From: Lotus japonicus
Lineage: Eukaryota > Streptophyta > Magnoliopsida > Fabales > Fabaceae
DNA: 64,000 nucleotides
Assembly: GCF_012489685.1 (NCBI RefSeq)
Contig: NC_080041.1
Location: 37,809,780-37,873,779, forward strand
Reading direction: 5' to 3'
How positions within the stretch are numbered: the first letter of the stretch is position 1; every line of letters starts with the position of its first letter. Below, piece after piece: positions 12,068 to 24,900 of the stretch. The notes under the pieces are model-generated. The model was not told the origin of the DNA, did not search any database, and saw nothing but the letters and a program-made list of their open reading frames with translations. Both the position numbers and the translations under genes were made by a program.

Positions 12068-14542
12068 TGTAAGGCCCTAAGTTCAATTTGGAACAATTTT
12101 ATGGAAGTTTGAATAAAATTGAAGTTTTAGCTAATGTTTGATAACTGGCAGATTAGAACTGTCAACTTGTGTGAATTTTTAGAGGGTCTTAACGACTTCA
12201 TTTGGGAAAACTTCCTTCATGAGAGTTGTAGACCTTCAAGTCTAGAAAATTCTCCAAGTGGTTTCGTGTCGATCCGATATCTGTAGCTCCAGATATCCCC
12301 GTTTTAGTGAACGTAGTTCCGGCTGTACAGTGCCAGCGGGATTATTACATTGTTTTTCTTCTAAGTCCGAATTTAATTATGAATTTACCTTTGAGGGCTT
12401 AGGTTTTAGTAAGTTTCAGGTCTGATTAGGTAATTATACTGGTGGGTTAAGGTTGGACTTGGGTCGGGCTTGTGGAAAAACAAAACCCTAGCCCACTTGT
12501 GGGTTGCATGGGATTTTAGCCAAGGGGGGAAACCCTATTCTTCCACAATCAGAAAACAGAGATACACTACAGCACCTTCACGTGAAAAACAAAGAGAGAG
12601 CAGAAGAGAGAAAAGAGAGAACGTGTGAGAGAAGAGAAGGGAGCCACCGCCCAAGCCACCACCATTGTCGCCGGTCACGCACGCGAGCAAGGGAGAGAAC
12701 GCGAGTAGAGAGGGATTCGCGAGGGAGAGGAAATAGAGAACGAGGACAGCAGCTTTTGAACCTTCTTTCCATCTCCAAACTTCTGTTTTTCCATCACCAA
12801 ACAAGGTAAGGGCTGGTCTTAGGATCTTTTGGGTAGAATAGGGGTTATATCATGAGTTTTCTTGGAAAAATTATGATTCTTGCCATGCTTTGACATGATT
12901 TTATGTATGAACTTGATTGATGTGCTTGAGGTTTTGAATATGCGATGTGTGCTGGACTTTTCCAGGTCATATTGGGTTACACTGTGAACATGTTACTATA
13001 TTTGATGCTGGTAGATGACTTAGAACCCTTAGAATAGAATGGCTTAAACGAAATTGATGGCAGATGCATTCTCTGTCAGATTTCTGTGCTGGACAGTAAA
13101 CTTCAGGTCCTATTTTCACTTGTTTCTGGTCGTCAAATAAAGAAATGATTAAAATACAAATTGTAGATCTTCGAAAGAGCTTTCCAGGCATATAAAGATC
13201 ATAAATTTTGGTCTAGTATTGTGTGTTGTAGGTCGTTTTGGGTAACTGTCATACTTGCTGTTTTTCCCTGTGTCGGACAGAAACTTTAAGGAGTAATATC
13301 ACCTAATTCTGGGGCTCAAATGAAAATGATTTTAACTAGAGAGTTGTAGATATTTAAAATAGCTTTCTAGAAAGGTATCATACGTGATTTTTGGTTGAAA
13401 GATGCATTCTGTGGCTCTATTTTTGTGAAAGTTGTTTCTGCTGTCAATATGTTGAAGTTGCGATGATATATTATGCATGAGTGAATGTTCTTGCGTTCCT
13501 TTACGTGGATTATATTTATTTTCTGAGTTAATGGTTCAAGGGTCGCTCACCTAGCCGTAATTCCCTTGTAACCCGTGAATGTTGTGTTGTGAAGGTTGTT
13601 GTATAAAGAGTATGATAAGACTCTAGGATTGATTTTAGAGACTTAACAAAGAGAAAAGTGTAATAAACTCGCTTGCAAGTAAATGTGAATAATTGGACAT
13701 AGGTCTGGTGAGGACTATGGACCATGAGAACGATGGTACCTTGCACGCGAGGGTGTTTTGTGGGTTGTACGGTGAGTCCCCACGTGATTGGCTGACTGCG
13801 GTCGCCTTGTGATTCTGTGGACGGACGGTGAGTCTGGCGGACGGTGTGTCCCCCCACATGATTGAGGGTTGTACGGTGAGTCCCCTCCGAGATTTGTTCA
13901 TCTGCGGATGATCGTGATTATGGCCATGGAAGTTTTGGTGGGTTGTGTGAAGTGAGATTCCGTTAGTAACTGACTCTTTCCCATAAAAGACATATAATAT
14001 ACTTATATTATATATGTTGTTGTTGATTTTGTCATTATCATTCTTTTGTTGGACCTGACCCTGCTTGTTTGCTATGTGTTTGTTTGGGGGGGGGTAGATG
14101 GTCGTGAAGATAATGGCGATGACTCATTCTTGGGAGTTGATGCTACGTGACGTGCCAATACCGGAGGACGACTACACTTCAGAGGAAGAGGAAGAGGCTA
14201 AGGAATAGGGTTTGGGTTGAGAGTCTTTTGTTTTCTGTTGGGGTTGAGAGTTTCCGAAGTGTTGGTATCGAACAATTTTATTGCTTAAATTCGAATGAAC
14301 AAGTTTTGATGTAATCTTTATTTTCATTCAGGCCTTTGTTTCGTACTCTTTACAGTTGGTTATTTAAAAAGTTTTACGAAGTTGGTTACTTCCGCGTGTT
14401 TTTGGAAAGGTTATGTTTCAAGAGTTTTTGTAAAATGAAAGGTTTGTCATTAATTGAAGATTAATAAGTGAATCGACGAAAACTCTTTACGAAAATTGGT
14501 TAATTAGTTACTGTGTAACACTCGAGAAATCGGGGCGTTACA
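12068..14542 (+). repeat. 5' LTR of element D
   Basis: It begins TGTAAGGCCCTAAG and ends CGGGGCGTTACA. Differences from the 3' LTR that I see are T/G near 12438, A/G near 12644, C/T near 12680 and a longer G run near 14085-14094. ORF-like stretches such as 12504-12809 recur in both LTRs and are not treated as genes. Confidence 0.9.
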
Positions 14543-14545
14543 TTG

Positions 14546-14557
14546 TGGTATCAGAGC
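14546..14557 (+). other. Primer-binding site of element D (initiator tRNA-Met type)
   Basis: TGGTATCAGAGC begins three bases after the LTR end. It is complementary to the 3' end of plant initiator tRNA-Met, the usual primer of Tekay/Del elements. Confidence 0.85.
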
Positions 14558-14812
14558 TCCGGTTGAGAAACCAGAGCACTAAGGGTTTTGGGCTTACGAG
14601 TTTCCGAACTCGTGGTGTTTTGTTTTTGATAAAGGAGTTTTCAAAACTTCGCGGTGAGATTGGGTAGACTTGTTTGCTAAGATGTTTGCTTGACTGTGAG
14701 ATTGTCTGATTAGTATCATTGCCTTGATACTTGAGACTAATTCTTTGATTATATTAAGATGTTTGGACTATTAGATCGTTTGATGGAATGTCAATCGAAG
14801 GAAGAGTGAAAC
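14558..14812 (+). other. Truncated leader of element D
   Basis: Non-coding leader. Its last part (GATGGAATGTCAATCGAAGG, 14781-14800) matches the leader of element H (42101-42120), after which H has gag. In D the sequence instead jumps near 14805-14850 to the RT region, so this is the deletion junction. Confidence 0.6.
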
Positions 14813-16138
14813 TTGGAATCCCTTTTGCACCCCAAGGCGTTCGCCTGTGTGCGTTTGTGTGCACCTGTGCTATTGGTAAAGAAGAAGGATGGGAAGTCCA
14901 GATTGTGTGTGGATTACCGGCAGCTGAATAAGGTGACAGTGAAGAACCGTTATCCGATGCCTCGGATAGACGACTTGATGGATCAACTTAGAGGAGCGGT
15001 GATCTTCTCGAAGATAGATCTTAAGTCAGGATACCATCAGATCCGAGTCAAGGAATCGGACATCCAGAAGACCGCATTCAGGACCCGATACGGGCATTAT
15101 GAATATCTTGTGATGCCGTTTGGGGTTACTAATGCACCCGCAGTGTTTATGGACTACATGAACAGAGTGTTCAGGCCATTCCTGGACAAGGTCGTGGTGG
15201 TGTTTATTGATGATATTTTGATCTACTCGAAGAGTAAGGAAGAGCATGAAGAGCATTTGCGTCAAGTGCTAGGAGGATTGCGGAAGAAGGAGCTATATGC
15301 TAACGGCTCGAAGTGTGAATTCTGGATGGAAGAGGTGAAGTTCCTAGGTCATGTCATATCAAGTCAGGGTGTGGCTGTTGACCCCAGCAAGATCGAGACG
15401 ATTCTGTCATGGGAGCAACCAAAGACAGCAAGCGACATCAGAAGCTTTGTTGGGCTTGCTGGCTACTATAGACGCTTCGTGAAGGATTATGCAAAGTTGA
15501 CTTCACCGTTGACTCAGTTGACAAAGAAGAACCAACCTTTTGCATGGACGGAGAAATGTGAAGAGAGTTTCCAGGAAATGAAGAAGCGACTGACTACTGC
15601 ACCGATACTAGCTTTACCCAAGGAAGGAGAACCATATGACGTTTATTGTGACGCTTCACACAATGGGTTGGGTTGTGTAATGATGCAGGAGAAGAAAGTG
15701 ATTGCTTATGCCTCGAGACAGCTGAAGATTCATGAGAAGAATTATCCTACGCATGATTTGGAGTTGGCTGCTATAGTATACGCTCTCAAGATTTGGAGAC
15801 ATTACCTGTATGGCAGTACGTTCACGATCTACAGCGATCATAAGAGTTTAAAATACTTATTTGATCAGAAGGATCTAAACATGAGGCAGCTGAGGAGGAT
15901 GGAATTCCTTCAGGACTATGAGTTCACTCTACAGTACCATCCGGGGAAAAGCAATGTCGTAGCCGACGCTCTCAGCCGGAAGGCTATACATGTGTCCTCA
16001 ATGATGGTCAAGGAGTTAGAACTGTTGGAGGCTTTCCGAGATCTGAGCTTGGACGTTAAGCTCGCACCCGGAAGACTGAGTTTCGGAATGGTGACGGTGT
16101 CAAGTGGACTTTTGGAAGAGATCAAGTCTAGACAATAG
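14813..16138 (+). pseudogene. Element D reverse transcriptase and RNase H
   Basis: RT copies the RNA genome and RNase H removes it. The open frame has no proper ATG at its start; its first codons are deletion-junction sequence. RT begins at [20 protein letters not shown]. The finger and palm segments follow, with the catalytic FIDDILIYS near 15205-15232. RNase H carries [14 protein letters not shown] near 15640-15675 and [11 protein letters not shown] near 15832-15865, and a spacer follows it. A TAG at 16136-16138 stops the frame, and the same frame continues into integrase at 16172. Normally this would be one gag-pol polyprotein. Confidence 0.85.
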
Positions 16139-16171
16139 ACTGATGAAGGGATAGCTGAGTGGCGAGACCGT

Positions 16172-17539
16172 GTGACTCAGGGAAAGGCACCAGAGTTCTC
16201 TATTGGGAATGACAATATTCTGCGATGCAAGGGACGAATATGTGTGCCTGACGATGTAGAGATGAGAAGATTGATCCTGGATGAGGGGCACAAGAGTAGA
16301 CTGAGCATCCATCCCGGAATGAACAAGATGTATCAGGACTTGAAACTCCACTTCTGGTGGCGTGGGATGAAGAAGCAGGTTGCTGAGTATGTTTCTACTT
16401 GCTTGACATGTCAGAAAGCGAAGGTAGAGCATCAGAAGCCCGCAGGGAAGCTGCAACCACTAGATGTCCCAGAGTGGAAGTGGGACAATATTTCTATGGA
16501 CTTCGTGACGGCTTTACCTTTAACTCGGAGGAAGTTCGATGCAATTTGGGTTGTTGTTGATCGTTTGACAAAGACCGCTCATTTTATCCCGATCAACCTG
16601 AAGTACAAGGTGGAGAAATTGGCGGAGATTTATGTGGCTGAGGTTGTGCGTCTACATGGTGTACCGACCAGCATCGTGTCAGACAGAGATCCGAGGTTTA
16701 CCTCTCACTTTTTGGGAGCCTTGCAGCAGGCCCTCGGAACTAAGTTGAGATTGAGCTCTGCCTATCATCCGCAAACCGATGGGCAGACAGAGAGGACAAT
16801 CCAGTCGCTGGAAGATTTGCTACGGGCCTGTGTGTTGGATCACAAGGGCAGTTGGGATGAGACGCTGCCATTGATCGAATTCACTTACAACAATAGTTTC
16901 CATGCGAGCATCGGCATGGCACCTTACGAAGCTTTGTACGGTCGGAGGTGTCGTACGCCCTTATGCTGGCATCAAGATGGAGAAAATTTGGTGATTGGCC
17001 CGGAATTGGTGCAACAGACCACCGAGGAAGTCAGGAGGATTCAGGAAAAGATGAGAACCACGCAGAGTCGCCAAAAGAGTTACGCCGACAACCGACGGAA
17101 GGAGTTGGAATTTCAGGTCGGAGACCATGTCTTCTTGCGGGTTACCCCGATGACAGGTGTCGGAAGGGCAATCAAGTCCAAGAAGCTTACTCCGAAGTTT
17201 ATTGGGCCGTACCAGATCACGGAGCGAGTTGGACCGGTGGCGTACAGGATCGCCCTACCACCGTTTCTATCCAACATCCATGACGTTCTTCATGTGTCGC
17301 AGTTGCGAAAGTACATGGCAGATGATTCACATGTGATTACGCCAGACGATATACAGCTGAGAGATGATCTGACAATGGAGGTGCCACCCATCAAGATCGT
17401 CGACCGAAGCATAAAGCGCTTAAGAAACAAGGAGGTGCCTTTAGTGAAGGTCGTGTGGAACCAAGAGACTGGCGACGCGACCTGGGAGTTAGAGGATAAG
17501 ATGCGGGAGTCACACCCCGATTTATTTGTAAACCCTTAA
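16172..17539 (+). pseudogene. Element D integrase with chromodomain-like C-terminus
   Basis: It continues the RT-RNase H frame after the single TAG at 16136-16138. The zinc-binding part has [16 protein letters not shown] and CLTCQKAK. The catalytic core has aspartates in SMDFVTALP and SDRDPRF and glutamate in DGQTERTIQ. The GPY-type module is KFIGPYQITERVGPVAYR, and the tail is GDATWELEDKMRESHPDLF. All catalytic residues are present over about 455 codons. It ends at TAA (17537-17539), just before the polypurine tract. Confidence 0.88.
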
Positions 17540-17559
17540 GTTTCGAGGGCGAAACTATT

Positions 17560-17575
17560 TTAAGGGGGGTGGTAT
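17560..17575 (+). other. Polypurine tract of element D
   Basis: TTAAGGGGGGTGGTAT lies directly before the 3' LTR. This purine-rich run is the expected plus-strand primer. Confidence 0.8.
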
Positions 17576-20048
17576 TGTAAGGCCCTAAGTTCAATTTGGA
17601 ACAATTTTATGGAAGTTTGAATAAAATTGAAGTTTTAGCTAATGTTTGATAACTGGCAGATTAGAACTGTCAACTTGTGTGAATTTTTAGAGGGTCTTAA
17701 CGACTTCATTTGGGAAAACTTCCTTCATGAGAGTTGTAGACCTTCAAGTCTAGAAAATTCTCCAAGTGGTTTCGTGTCGATCCGATATCTGTAGCTCCAG
17801 ATATCCCCGTTTTAGTGAACGTAGTTCCGGCTGTACAGTGCCAGCGGGATTATTACATTGTTTTTCTTCTAAGTCCGAATTTAATTATGAATTTACCTTT
17901 GAGGGCTTAGGTTTTAGTAAGTTTCAGGTCTGATTAGGTAATTAGACTGGTGGGTTAAGGTTGGACTTGGGTCGGGCTTGTGGAAAAACAAAACCCTAGC
18001 CCACTTGTGGGTTGCATGGGATTTTAGCCAAGGGGGGAAACCCTATTCTTCCACAATCAGAAAACAGAGATACACTACAGCACCTTCACGTGAAAAACAA
18101 AGAGAGAGCAGAAGAGAGAAAAGAGAGAACGTGTGAGAGAAGAGAAGGGAGCCGCCGCCCAAGCCACCACCATTGTCGCCGGTCACGCATGCGAGCAAGG
18201 GAGAGAACGCGAGTAGAGAGGGATTCGCGAGGGAGAGGAAATAGAGAACGAGGACAGCAGCTTTTGAACCTTCTTTCCATCTCCAAACTTCTGTTTTTCC
18301 ATCACCAAACAAGGTAAGGGCTGGTCTTAGGATCTTTTGGGTAGAATAGGGGTTATATCATGAGTTTTCTTGGAAAAATTATGATTCTTGCCATGCTTTG
18401 ACATGATTTTATGTATGAACTTGATTGATGTGCTTGAGGTTTTGAATATGCGATGTGTGCTGGACTTTTCCAGGTCATATTGGGTTACACTGTGAACATG
18501 TTACTATATTTGATGCTGGTAGATGACTTAGAACCCTTAGAATAGAATGGCTTAAACGAAATTGATGGCAGATGCATTCTCTGTCAGATTTCTGTGCTGG
18601 ACAGTAAACTTCAGGTCCTATTTTCACTTGTTTCTGGTCGTCAAATAAAGAAATGATTAAAATACAAATTGTAGATCTTCGAAAGAGCTTTCCAGGCATA
18701 TAAAGATCATAAATTTTGGTCTAGTATTGTGTGTTGTAGGTCGTTTTGGGTAACTGTCATACTTGCTGTTTTTCCCTGTGTCGGACAGAAACTTTAAGGA
18801 GTAATATCACCTAATTCTGGGGCTCAAATGAAAATGATTTTAACTAGAGAGTTGTAGATATTTAAAATAGCTTTCTAGAAAGGTATCATACGTGATTTTT
18901 GGTTGAAAGATGCATTCTGTGGCTCTATTTTTGTGAAAGTTGTTTCTGCTGTCAATATGTTGAAGTTGCGATGATATATTATGCATGAGTGAATGTTCTT
19001 GCGTTCCTTTACGTGGATTATATTTATTTTCTGAGTTAATGGTTCAAGGGTCGCTCACCTAGCCGTAATTCCCTTGTAACCCGTGAATGTTGTGTTGTGA
19101 AGGTTGTTGTATAAAGAGTATGATAAGACTCTAGGATTGATTTTAGAGACTTAACAAAGAGAAAAGTGTAATAAACTCGCTTGCAAGTAAATGTGAATAA
19201 TTGGACATAGGTCTGGTGAGGACTATGGACCATGAGAACGATGGTACCTTGCACGCGAGGGTGTTTTGTGGGTTGTACGGTGAGTCCCCACGTGATTGGC
19301 TGACTGCGGTCGCCTTGTGATTCTGTGGACGGACGGTGAGTCTGGCGGACGGTGTGTCCCCCCACATGATTGAGGGTTGTACGGTGAGTCCCCTCCGAGA
19401 TTTGTTCATCTGCGGATGATCGTGATTATGGCCATGGAAGTTTTGGTGGGTTGTGTGAAGTGAGATTCCGTTAGTAACTGACTCTTTCCCATAAAAGACA
19501 TATAATATACTTATATTATATATGTTGTTGTTGATTTTGTCATTATCATTCTTTTGTTGGACCTGACCCTGCTTGTTTGCTATGTGTTTGTTTGGGGGGG
19601 TAGATGGTCGTGAAGATAATGGCGATGACTCATTCTTGGGAGTTGATGCTACGTGACGTGCCAATACCGGAGGACGACTACACTTCAGAGGAAGAGGAAG
19701 AGGCTAAGGAATAGGGTTTGGGTTGAGAGTCTTTTGTTTTCTGTTGGGGTTGAGAGTTTCCGAAGTGTTGGTATCGAACAATTTTATTGCTTAAATTCGA
19801 ATGAACAAGTTTTGATGTAATCTTTATTTTCATTCAGGCCTTTGTTTCGTACTCTTTACAGTTGGTTATTTAAAAAGTTTTACGAAGTTGGTTACTTCCG
19901 CGTGTTTTTGGAAAGGTTATGTTTCAAGAGTTTTTGTAAAATGAAAGGTTTGTCATTAATTGAAGATTAATAAGTGAATCGACGAAAACTCTTTACGAAA
20001 ATTGGTTAATTAGTTACTGTGTAACACTCGAGAAATCGGGGCGTTACA
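17576..20048 (+). repeat. 3' LTR of element D
   Basis: It is a near-identical copy of 12068-14542, ending GGGGCGTTACA. The target duplication CTCAA follows at 20049-20053. Confidence 0.9.
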
Positions 20049-20950
20049 CTCAACATTCTGAGGTTTAACTACAATCATTAATGCCAACACCACTAAATCT
20101 CTGATTCGAACATGATTTTCACCTCCCAAGGTCAATCTTAACCCTTAAATCCTCACTTAACTTAGTGAAATTCACTTGCTAACCCCAGTATGCAATATCG
20201 GAATCCATAACAAAGTTCCATTCACTCTTAGACTCTAAGAAATTTGTCCACATATAACAACCTCAAGTATTCATCTTAATACTAACTCTTTATTTCCGTA
20301 ACTAGATCGTCCTCCAATCAATCCGATACTTAGTCTCTCGATCAAAACCTGACAAACCTTGAGTCCTACGCACTTGAGACAAGAATTCATAGACTTAAAA
20401 CCTAAACTTTCACCAAGTTTGGACCTCAAATGTCCTTTAATTCTTCAATACTTCTTAAATGAATATCCATTTCTTAAACTATAACTCCTCCCCTAAGGAA
20501 ATCAATTACTTAACAAAAACTTTACTTCCCGACTCCACTAATCCTCGATCCAATCAAATTAATCTTACCAATCCATCTATCAAAGTCCATTGCCAGTTCT
20601 GATTCCGAATATCACCCCCTCAATATTAAGTTGATCAGGCCTAATACATCGAAGGTGAAGATTTAGAAAAACCCACTGGAACAGTCGATGAGTTCCTAAC
20701 ATCCAGTAGTCACAGAGATCTTGATATTAAATCCCCAATGATGCCGCTACGAAATTACACACTCTCGACATCATACGTATACTATCCATACGGAATCTCT
20801 CTGAGGTTCATCCTTCAGCTTCTAGCTTCTTTGTTAAACACATCGGTGCAAGACTACTTTTCTAGGCTTAACGCGTTATTCTAAACCTCGTGTAACTTCT
20901 ATAGTTTAAACACGAGCAACGGTCAAATAAAGTATTATTAGGCGTAATAA
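20049..20950. other. Unrecognised interior of element B, right of D
   Basis: About 900 bp without a convincing ORF on either strand. By position it should hold B's protease and RT, but I find no motif of either. The base composition is unremarkable. It may be replaced or heavily rearranged filler. Confidence 0.5.
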
Positions 20951-21772
20951 CTATAAAGTCAAAGCTCGACAGTAAAGGCAAGTTAGGTGTGTTGCACACG
21001 TTACGAGAGTATTGAAGCGTATTATACCGGAATGAGAAAGAATAGTTAGAAGGTTACCATCGTTATTGAGCTCTCCTCTGGTTAATCCCTCAGCTCCTTC
21101 ACCGTCCATGATATAAACCCTTCCTTCAGCAGCAGGGCGCTTTCCCCTTACGGTGTTAACAAACGGCTCAACCTTGGGTGTCTTGCAGTTGTTGGCCAGA
21201 TGTCCTGGTAGATCACACTTGAAACACCTCGGCTTCCCCTTCGGGCATTTCGTGGAGTAGTGCCCAATCTCCCCGCATCTGTAACATGACACTTGTTTCT
21301 TTTCCCCTCTGACCATGGCAGGAAGCTTGCCCTTCATCTTGTTGTCAGACGGTCCTGCCTGGAACGTCCTACAGTTTACAGCCAAATGTCCACGTTGTTT
21401 GCACTTGCAGCATTTTGGTCCAGTCATTGGGCACTGAAAGGCGTAGTGTCCAAGTCTCCCACAACGGTAGCATGTCACAGCCTCCTGGAAATTAGTTGCG
21501 GTCGTTAACTTGCGTGATCCTGGGGTAGGGTCTCTTCCCTCGGGATGCTGGTATGGCTTCCACTGCCGGTACTCCTGTGGATCTGACCTCACTGGTCCTC
21601 CAGCTCCAGCTCGATCCAATCCACTATGCTGGTACTTGGACGCCTCGATTAGCGGTTGAGGTCGTTCACGTGCAGCCTCCTCAGCGCGTCTGTAAGCGTC
21701 CTCAGCAGCCTGATTCATCATTGCCTCAATCATGGTAGCTATTGCCTTTGCCATCCTGTCAGGGCTTACCAT
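20951..21772 (-). pseudogene. Element B gag remnant with four zinc knuckles
   Basis: Gag packages the RNA. An ATG at 21772 opens a frame with a short N-terminal helix (MAKAIATMIEAMM). It then lacks the capsid domain and goes to a basic nucleocapsid with four CCHC knuckles: CYRCGRLGHYAFQC, CCKCKQRGHLAVNC, CYRCGEIGHYSTKC and CFKCDLPGHLANNC. Knuckles 1 and 3 resemble each other, as do 2 and 4, so a pair was duplicated. The protease start that follows (NNDGNLLTILSHSG) has lost the catalytic aspartate of the DSG motif and drifts out of homology. Non-functional. Confidence 0.8.
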
Positions 21773-21968
21773 CCTATGCTTAGTCAAACAAACAGTTAGT
21801 ACCCATCACAAGATAGTCTCTAGCACAACTATACAATATGATCAAGCAATAACTCAATCAATTCTAAGCGACAAATCGCTTGGCAGACAATCAATTTTTA
21901 CTCTTTGCAGAGTCACACAACCTAGCACAGAAGACCTATTCCCCAAAGACTCCCGAAAGACTCGACAA

Positions 21969-21980
21969 GCTCTGATACCA
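21969..21980 (-). other. Primer-binding site of element B (initiator tRNA-Met type)
   Basis: The plus strand reads GCTCTGATACCA, the complement of TGGTATCAGAGC, three bases inside the 5' LTR. It fixes B as a minus-strand element. Confidence 0.85.
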
Positions 21981-21983
21981 CAA

Positions 21984-24900
21984 TGTAACACCCCGATTTC
22001 GGTGGCGTCACTTTCGTAACCAAAAGAAATACTTAATGCGGAAAAACGTGAATATTTTTTTTCTCGATAATACAAAATTAAAACTGAAAGAAATAGGGCT
22101 TGACAACAGAAGATAACAAAACTAATATACAATAATAGTTACAGCCCCCACTGTAAGTTGTAAACCACGTCACGAGTAAACCTCCAGTGACGGAAAGTAA
22201 AAGAGAGTAACGCCCGTAGGCAAAAGTACAAACCAAAAGAAAAGTCAAGTGTCCGCAACACTATCCCTCAAAATGAGAATGAGTTAGCCCAGATGGCCTA
22301 AAACAAGACCTCTTAGCCCAACCAACTCTCTGTGATCCCCGTAGAGGAACCACACAAAAAGCTATAGGCGGGAAACTACCCTGTCCCCAAAGAAACAATG
22401 ACGGTCAGAGCTAAGACTCTACTCCTACACTAATCCCATCTCGAGTAAGTCGCTCGGTGGCCAGCGGGGTCGACCACCCCTGAACCGTAGTCCTCCTGAT
22501 CAAGCTTCTTCAACCTAGTTTCCCCTGAAGGGTGAACCATCGTGAACCGGTCCGCCATGGACATCTGACAAAGGCGTAGTCCGCCCAAACACACACAGAA
22601 GACGCGAGGGTCAACTCCAAAGAATTATATAAATAATAAAACCAGATATATAGGGTAATAATTATTTAGCCTCTCAGGCTTATACGTTTAGGGATAACAT
22701 CCTAGGGTTGCATATATCACAATGAATATAAAGATCATAATAACAATTAGCATGCCTCAAATAGGATTAACAAGTACCAATCACACTCAACAACTAAGTC
22801 AGTATGTATGTTGCATGAAATGCAATGCTGGATAACAAAATGCATTCCGGAAGAAGGATGGACACCATCGAGTCAGCCCTAACACCGGCCAAAGTGGGAC
22901 CATTCCGCTCGGGCGCCTCTTACACCACACAAAAGTAGTCAGATCAGCAGTGAACCCGTAGGTCTGCCATTCCGTCTGCTACTAAGGACCACCGTAGTGT
23001 CCTAAATATGGAAATCCGGGTCTTATGACCATTTTGGAATCCACCGAGGTCCGGTAATCCGCCGTGTATTAACCTCAAAATGAGTGCATGAATGCAAGTG
23101 ATTAGCCAAACAACGTCTCCGACCTCACTCGACACGTCGCCACGTGTTCTAACTAACTTAATGTCTCTAAAAAGCCTACCCTAAGGCAAACGTCGATTCT
23201 GCGACAAAATGAATTAATCAAAAGAAGAAGAATGTACTTTGGAACTCATGGTTCCCGGCTAAACTTTAGATAGCCAATCAATAAACTGCTCATCGAGCGA
23301 AAAGGTACCGAAGTACTTGGAAACTTATAGTCTCCGGCTAAACTTTAGATAGCCAAACATTAAACTGCTCATCGAGCGAAAGAGTATAAGCATACTCGGA
23401 AACTTGTAAGTTTCCTCAAGACTTGGACTCGACGACACTTCTCATTTTCAAAACTAATATTCAGGCTCTAAGCTCTTATCTAAATGTTGTTATCATTTGT
23501 TCAAGGGGTTTAGAGATTGATTAATGTCTTATGAATTTTCTTTGAGAAAATAGATTTCGTTTAGTCTTATGATACTTCCTATGAGTTTCAGGGATCCCAT
23601 AATCCCAATTAATTTCTGAGAAGGTCTCGATCCATTAAAATATAACAAGGTCCGAACTTCGTTCGTCCTTTCAAACTCTCTCAAAATCTCATAAAAATTC
23701 GGCATGACTTGCCCGTAATCCTCACTTTCCAGAAACATAGGCACGAGTGGAATAGCATCATGAAACAGCTCAACCAATAGGCATAAACAGCATATTCCAA
23801 CACATCCTAAGTTAACCATGTAGCACATAGCATGTGAATCATTTAGCACACAATATCATGGCATCAAGTACTCAACAAGTTCGGCCGAAGCCTCAGAAAT
23901 CATTTCAGACATTTAGCAATTAGGTGCATAACACATAAATCAAGTCGAATTTCATCGACACCTAAAGCATTATCTAGTAATTCAGAGAGTAGCCCTCACC
24001 GGTGGGTCTTCCAGCTTCCTCCTCAAAATGTTCTTCAAGCTCTTCTCCTTGATTTCTGGGAATCTCCTCAAACGAACCTTAAGCAAAAATCACAGAAATC
24101 AACACCAAGAGTCAGAAACTCAGCAATCAAAGAGTCCTAGGGTTACACAGTACACTACTACCTCCGTGGTACGACAATCTAACGCGTTAAGACAAGTTTT
24201 CGAAAAATCGGATTCTCCTCTCCCCTTGATATAGCTCTCGGCCACTTCCTCTAATTGGGAGGGTCGATTTTTCTTCGATCAAACTTGGTTCCTAGGTTAA
24301 CATAAGCCGTAACTAAGACGGTTCTAGGCTCAGAAAAATTTTCGGATCGAAAACTGATATAGGGGTAGTTTGGTCATTATTTTTAGCTCAGAATTTCAAA
24401 ATTGGATTTTTGAAAAACAAATTGGATGGGGACGTCCACAACGACGTTTATGACGATAAATCCTACTAGCACTAAGCCAAGTCGATAGATTAGAGCGTAA
24501 AGGTTGCGACTTTGCCGAAAAATGGGTATTTAGGGTAGAAATTGATCCCGGCGGCATTTCGTCGACATTTGACAAAATCTAATCCGCAGAACACGCTCAG
24601 GAGCATGCAGGGAAGAAGTTTAGACGCTGAAATCAGCTGATTTGAACAGTTTTTCAAAAACCTCAAAATTTTGAACTCAGAAAGTCGCAGGAGAAGTGGA
24701 CAGAAACGACGATTCGAAGGAGAGTATAGATTACCTACCTCGAGGTCTTCGATTAGTGACGATCGGTGAAGCAAACGGGCAAGAAACGACGAAGATCCGG
24801 ATTCTCTCTCTCTCTCTAGGTGCTCGCGGGTTTGGGGAGGGGAAATGGGTATTTTTTTGCAAAAAATCTAATTTTCAAGCTATTTATAGGTTTTGGAAAA

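Larger units (their letters stand above)
12068..20048 (+). mobile_element. Element D: young Tekay/Del-like Ty3/gypsy element lacking gag and protease
   Basis: The LTRs 12068-14542 and 17576-20048 (about 2.47 kb) differ at about three positions plus the length of one G run. CTCAA flanks the element at 12063-12067 and 20049-20053. The interior is only 3.03 kb: primer-binding site, a short leader, then directly RT, RNase H and integrase, and a polypurine tract. Gag, protease and the N-terminus of RT are absent. It inserted into B in the opposite orientation. Young LTRs combined with a missing gag imply mobilisation in trans or a deletion after a very recent insertion. Confidence 0.92.

Noticed and set aside
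12504..12809. ORF of 101 codons, repeated at 18012-18317
   Set aside because: Both copies lie at the same place in the two LTRs of D and are purine-rich leader sequence, not a conserved gene.
14546..14557. tRNA gene at TGGTATCAGAGC sites
   Set aside because: These are 12-base primer-binding sites next to LTRs; no cloverleaf surrounds any of them.
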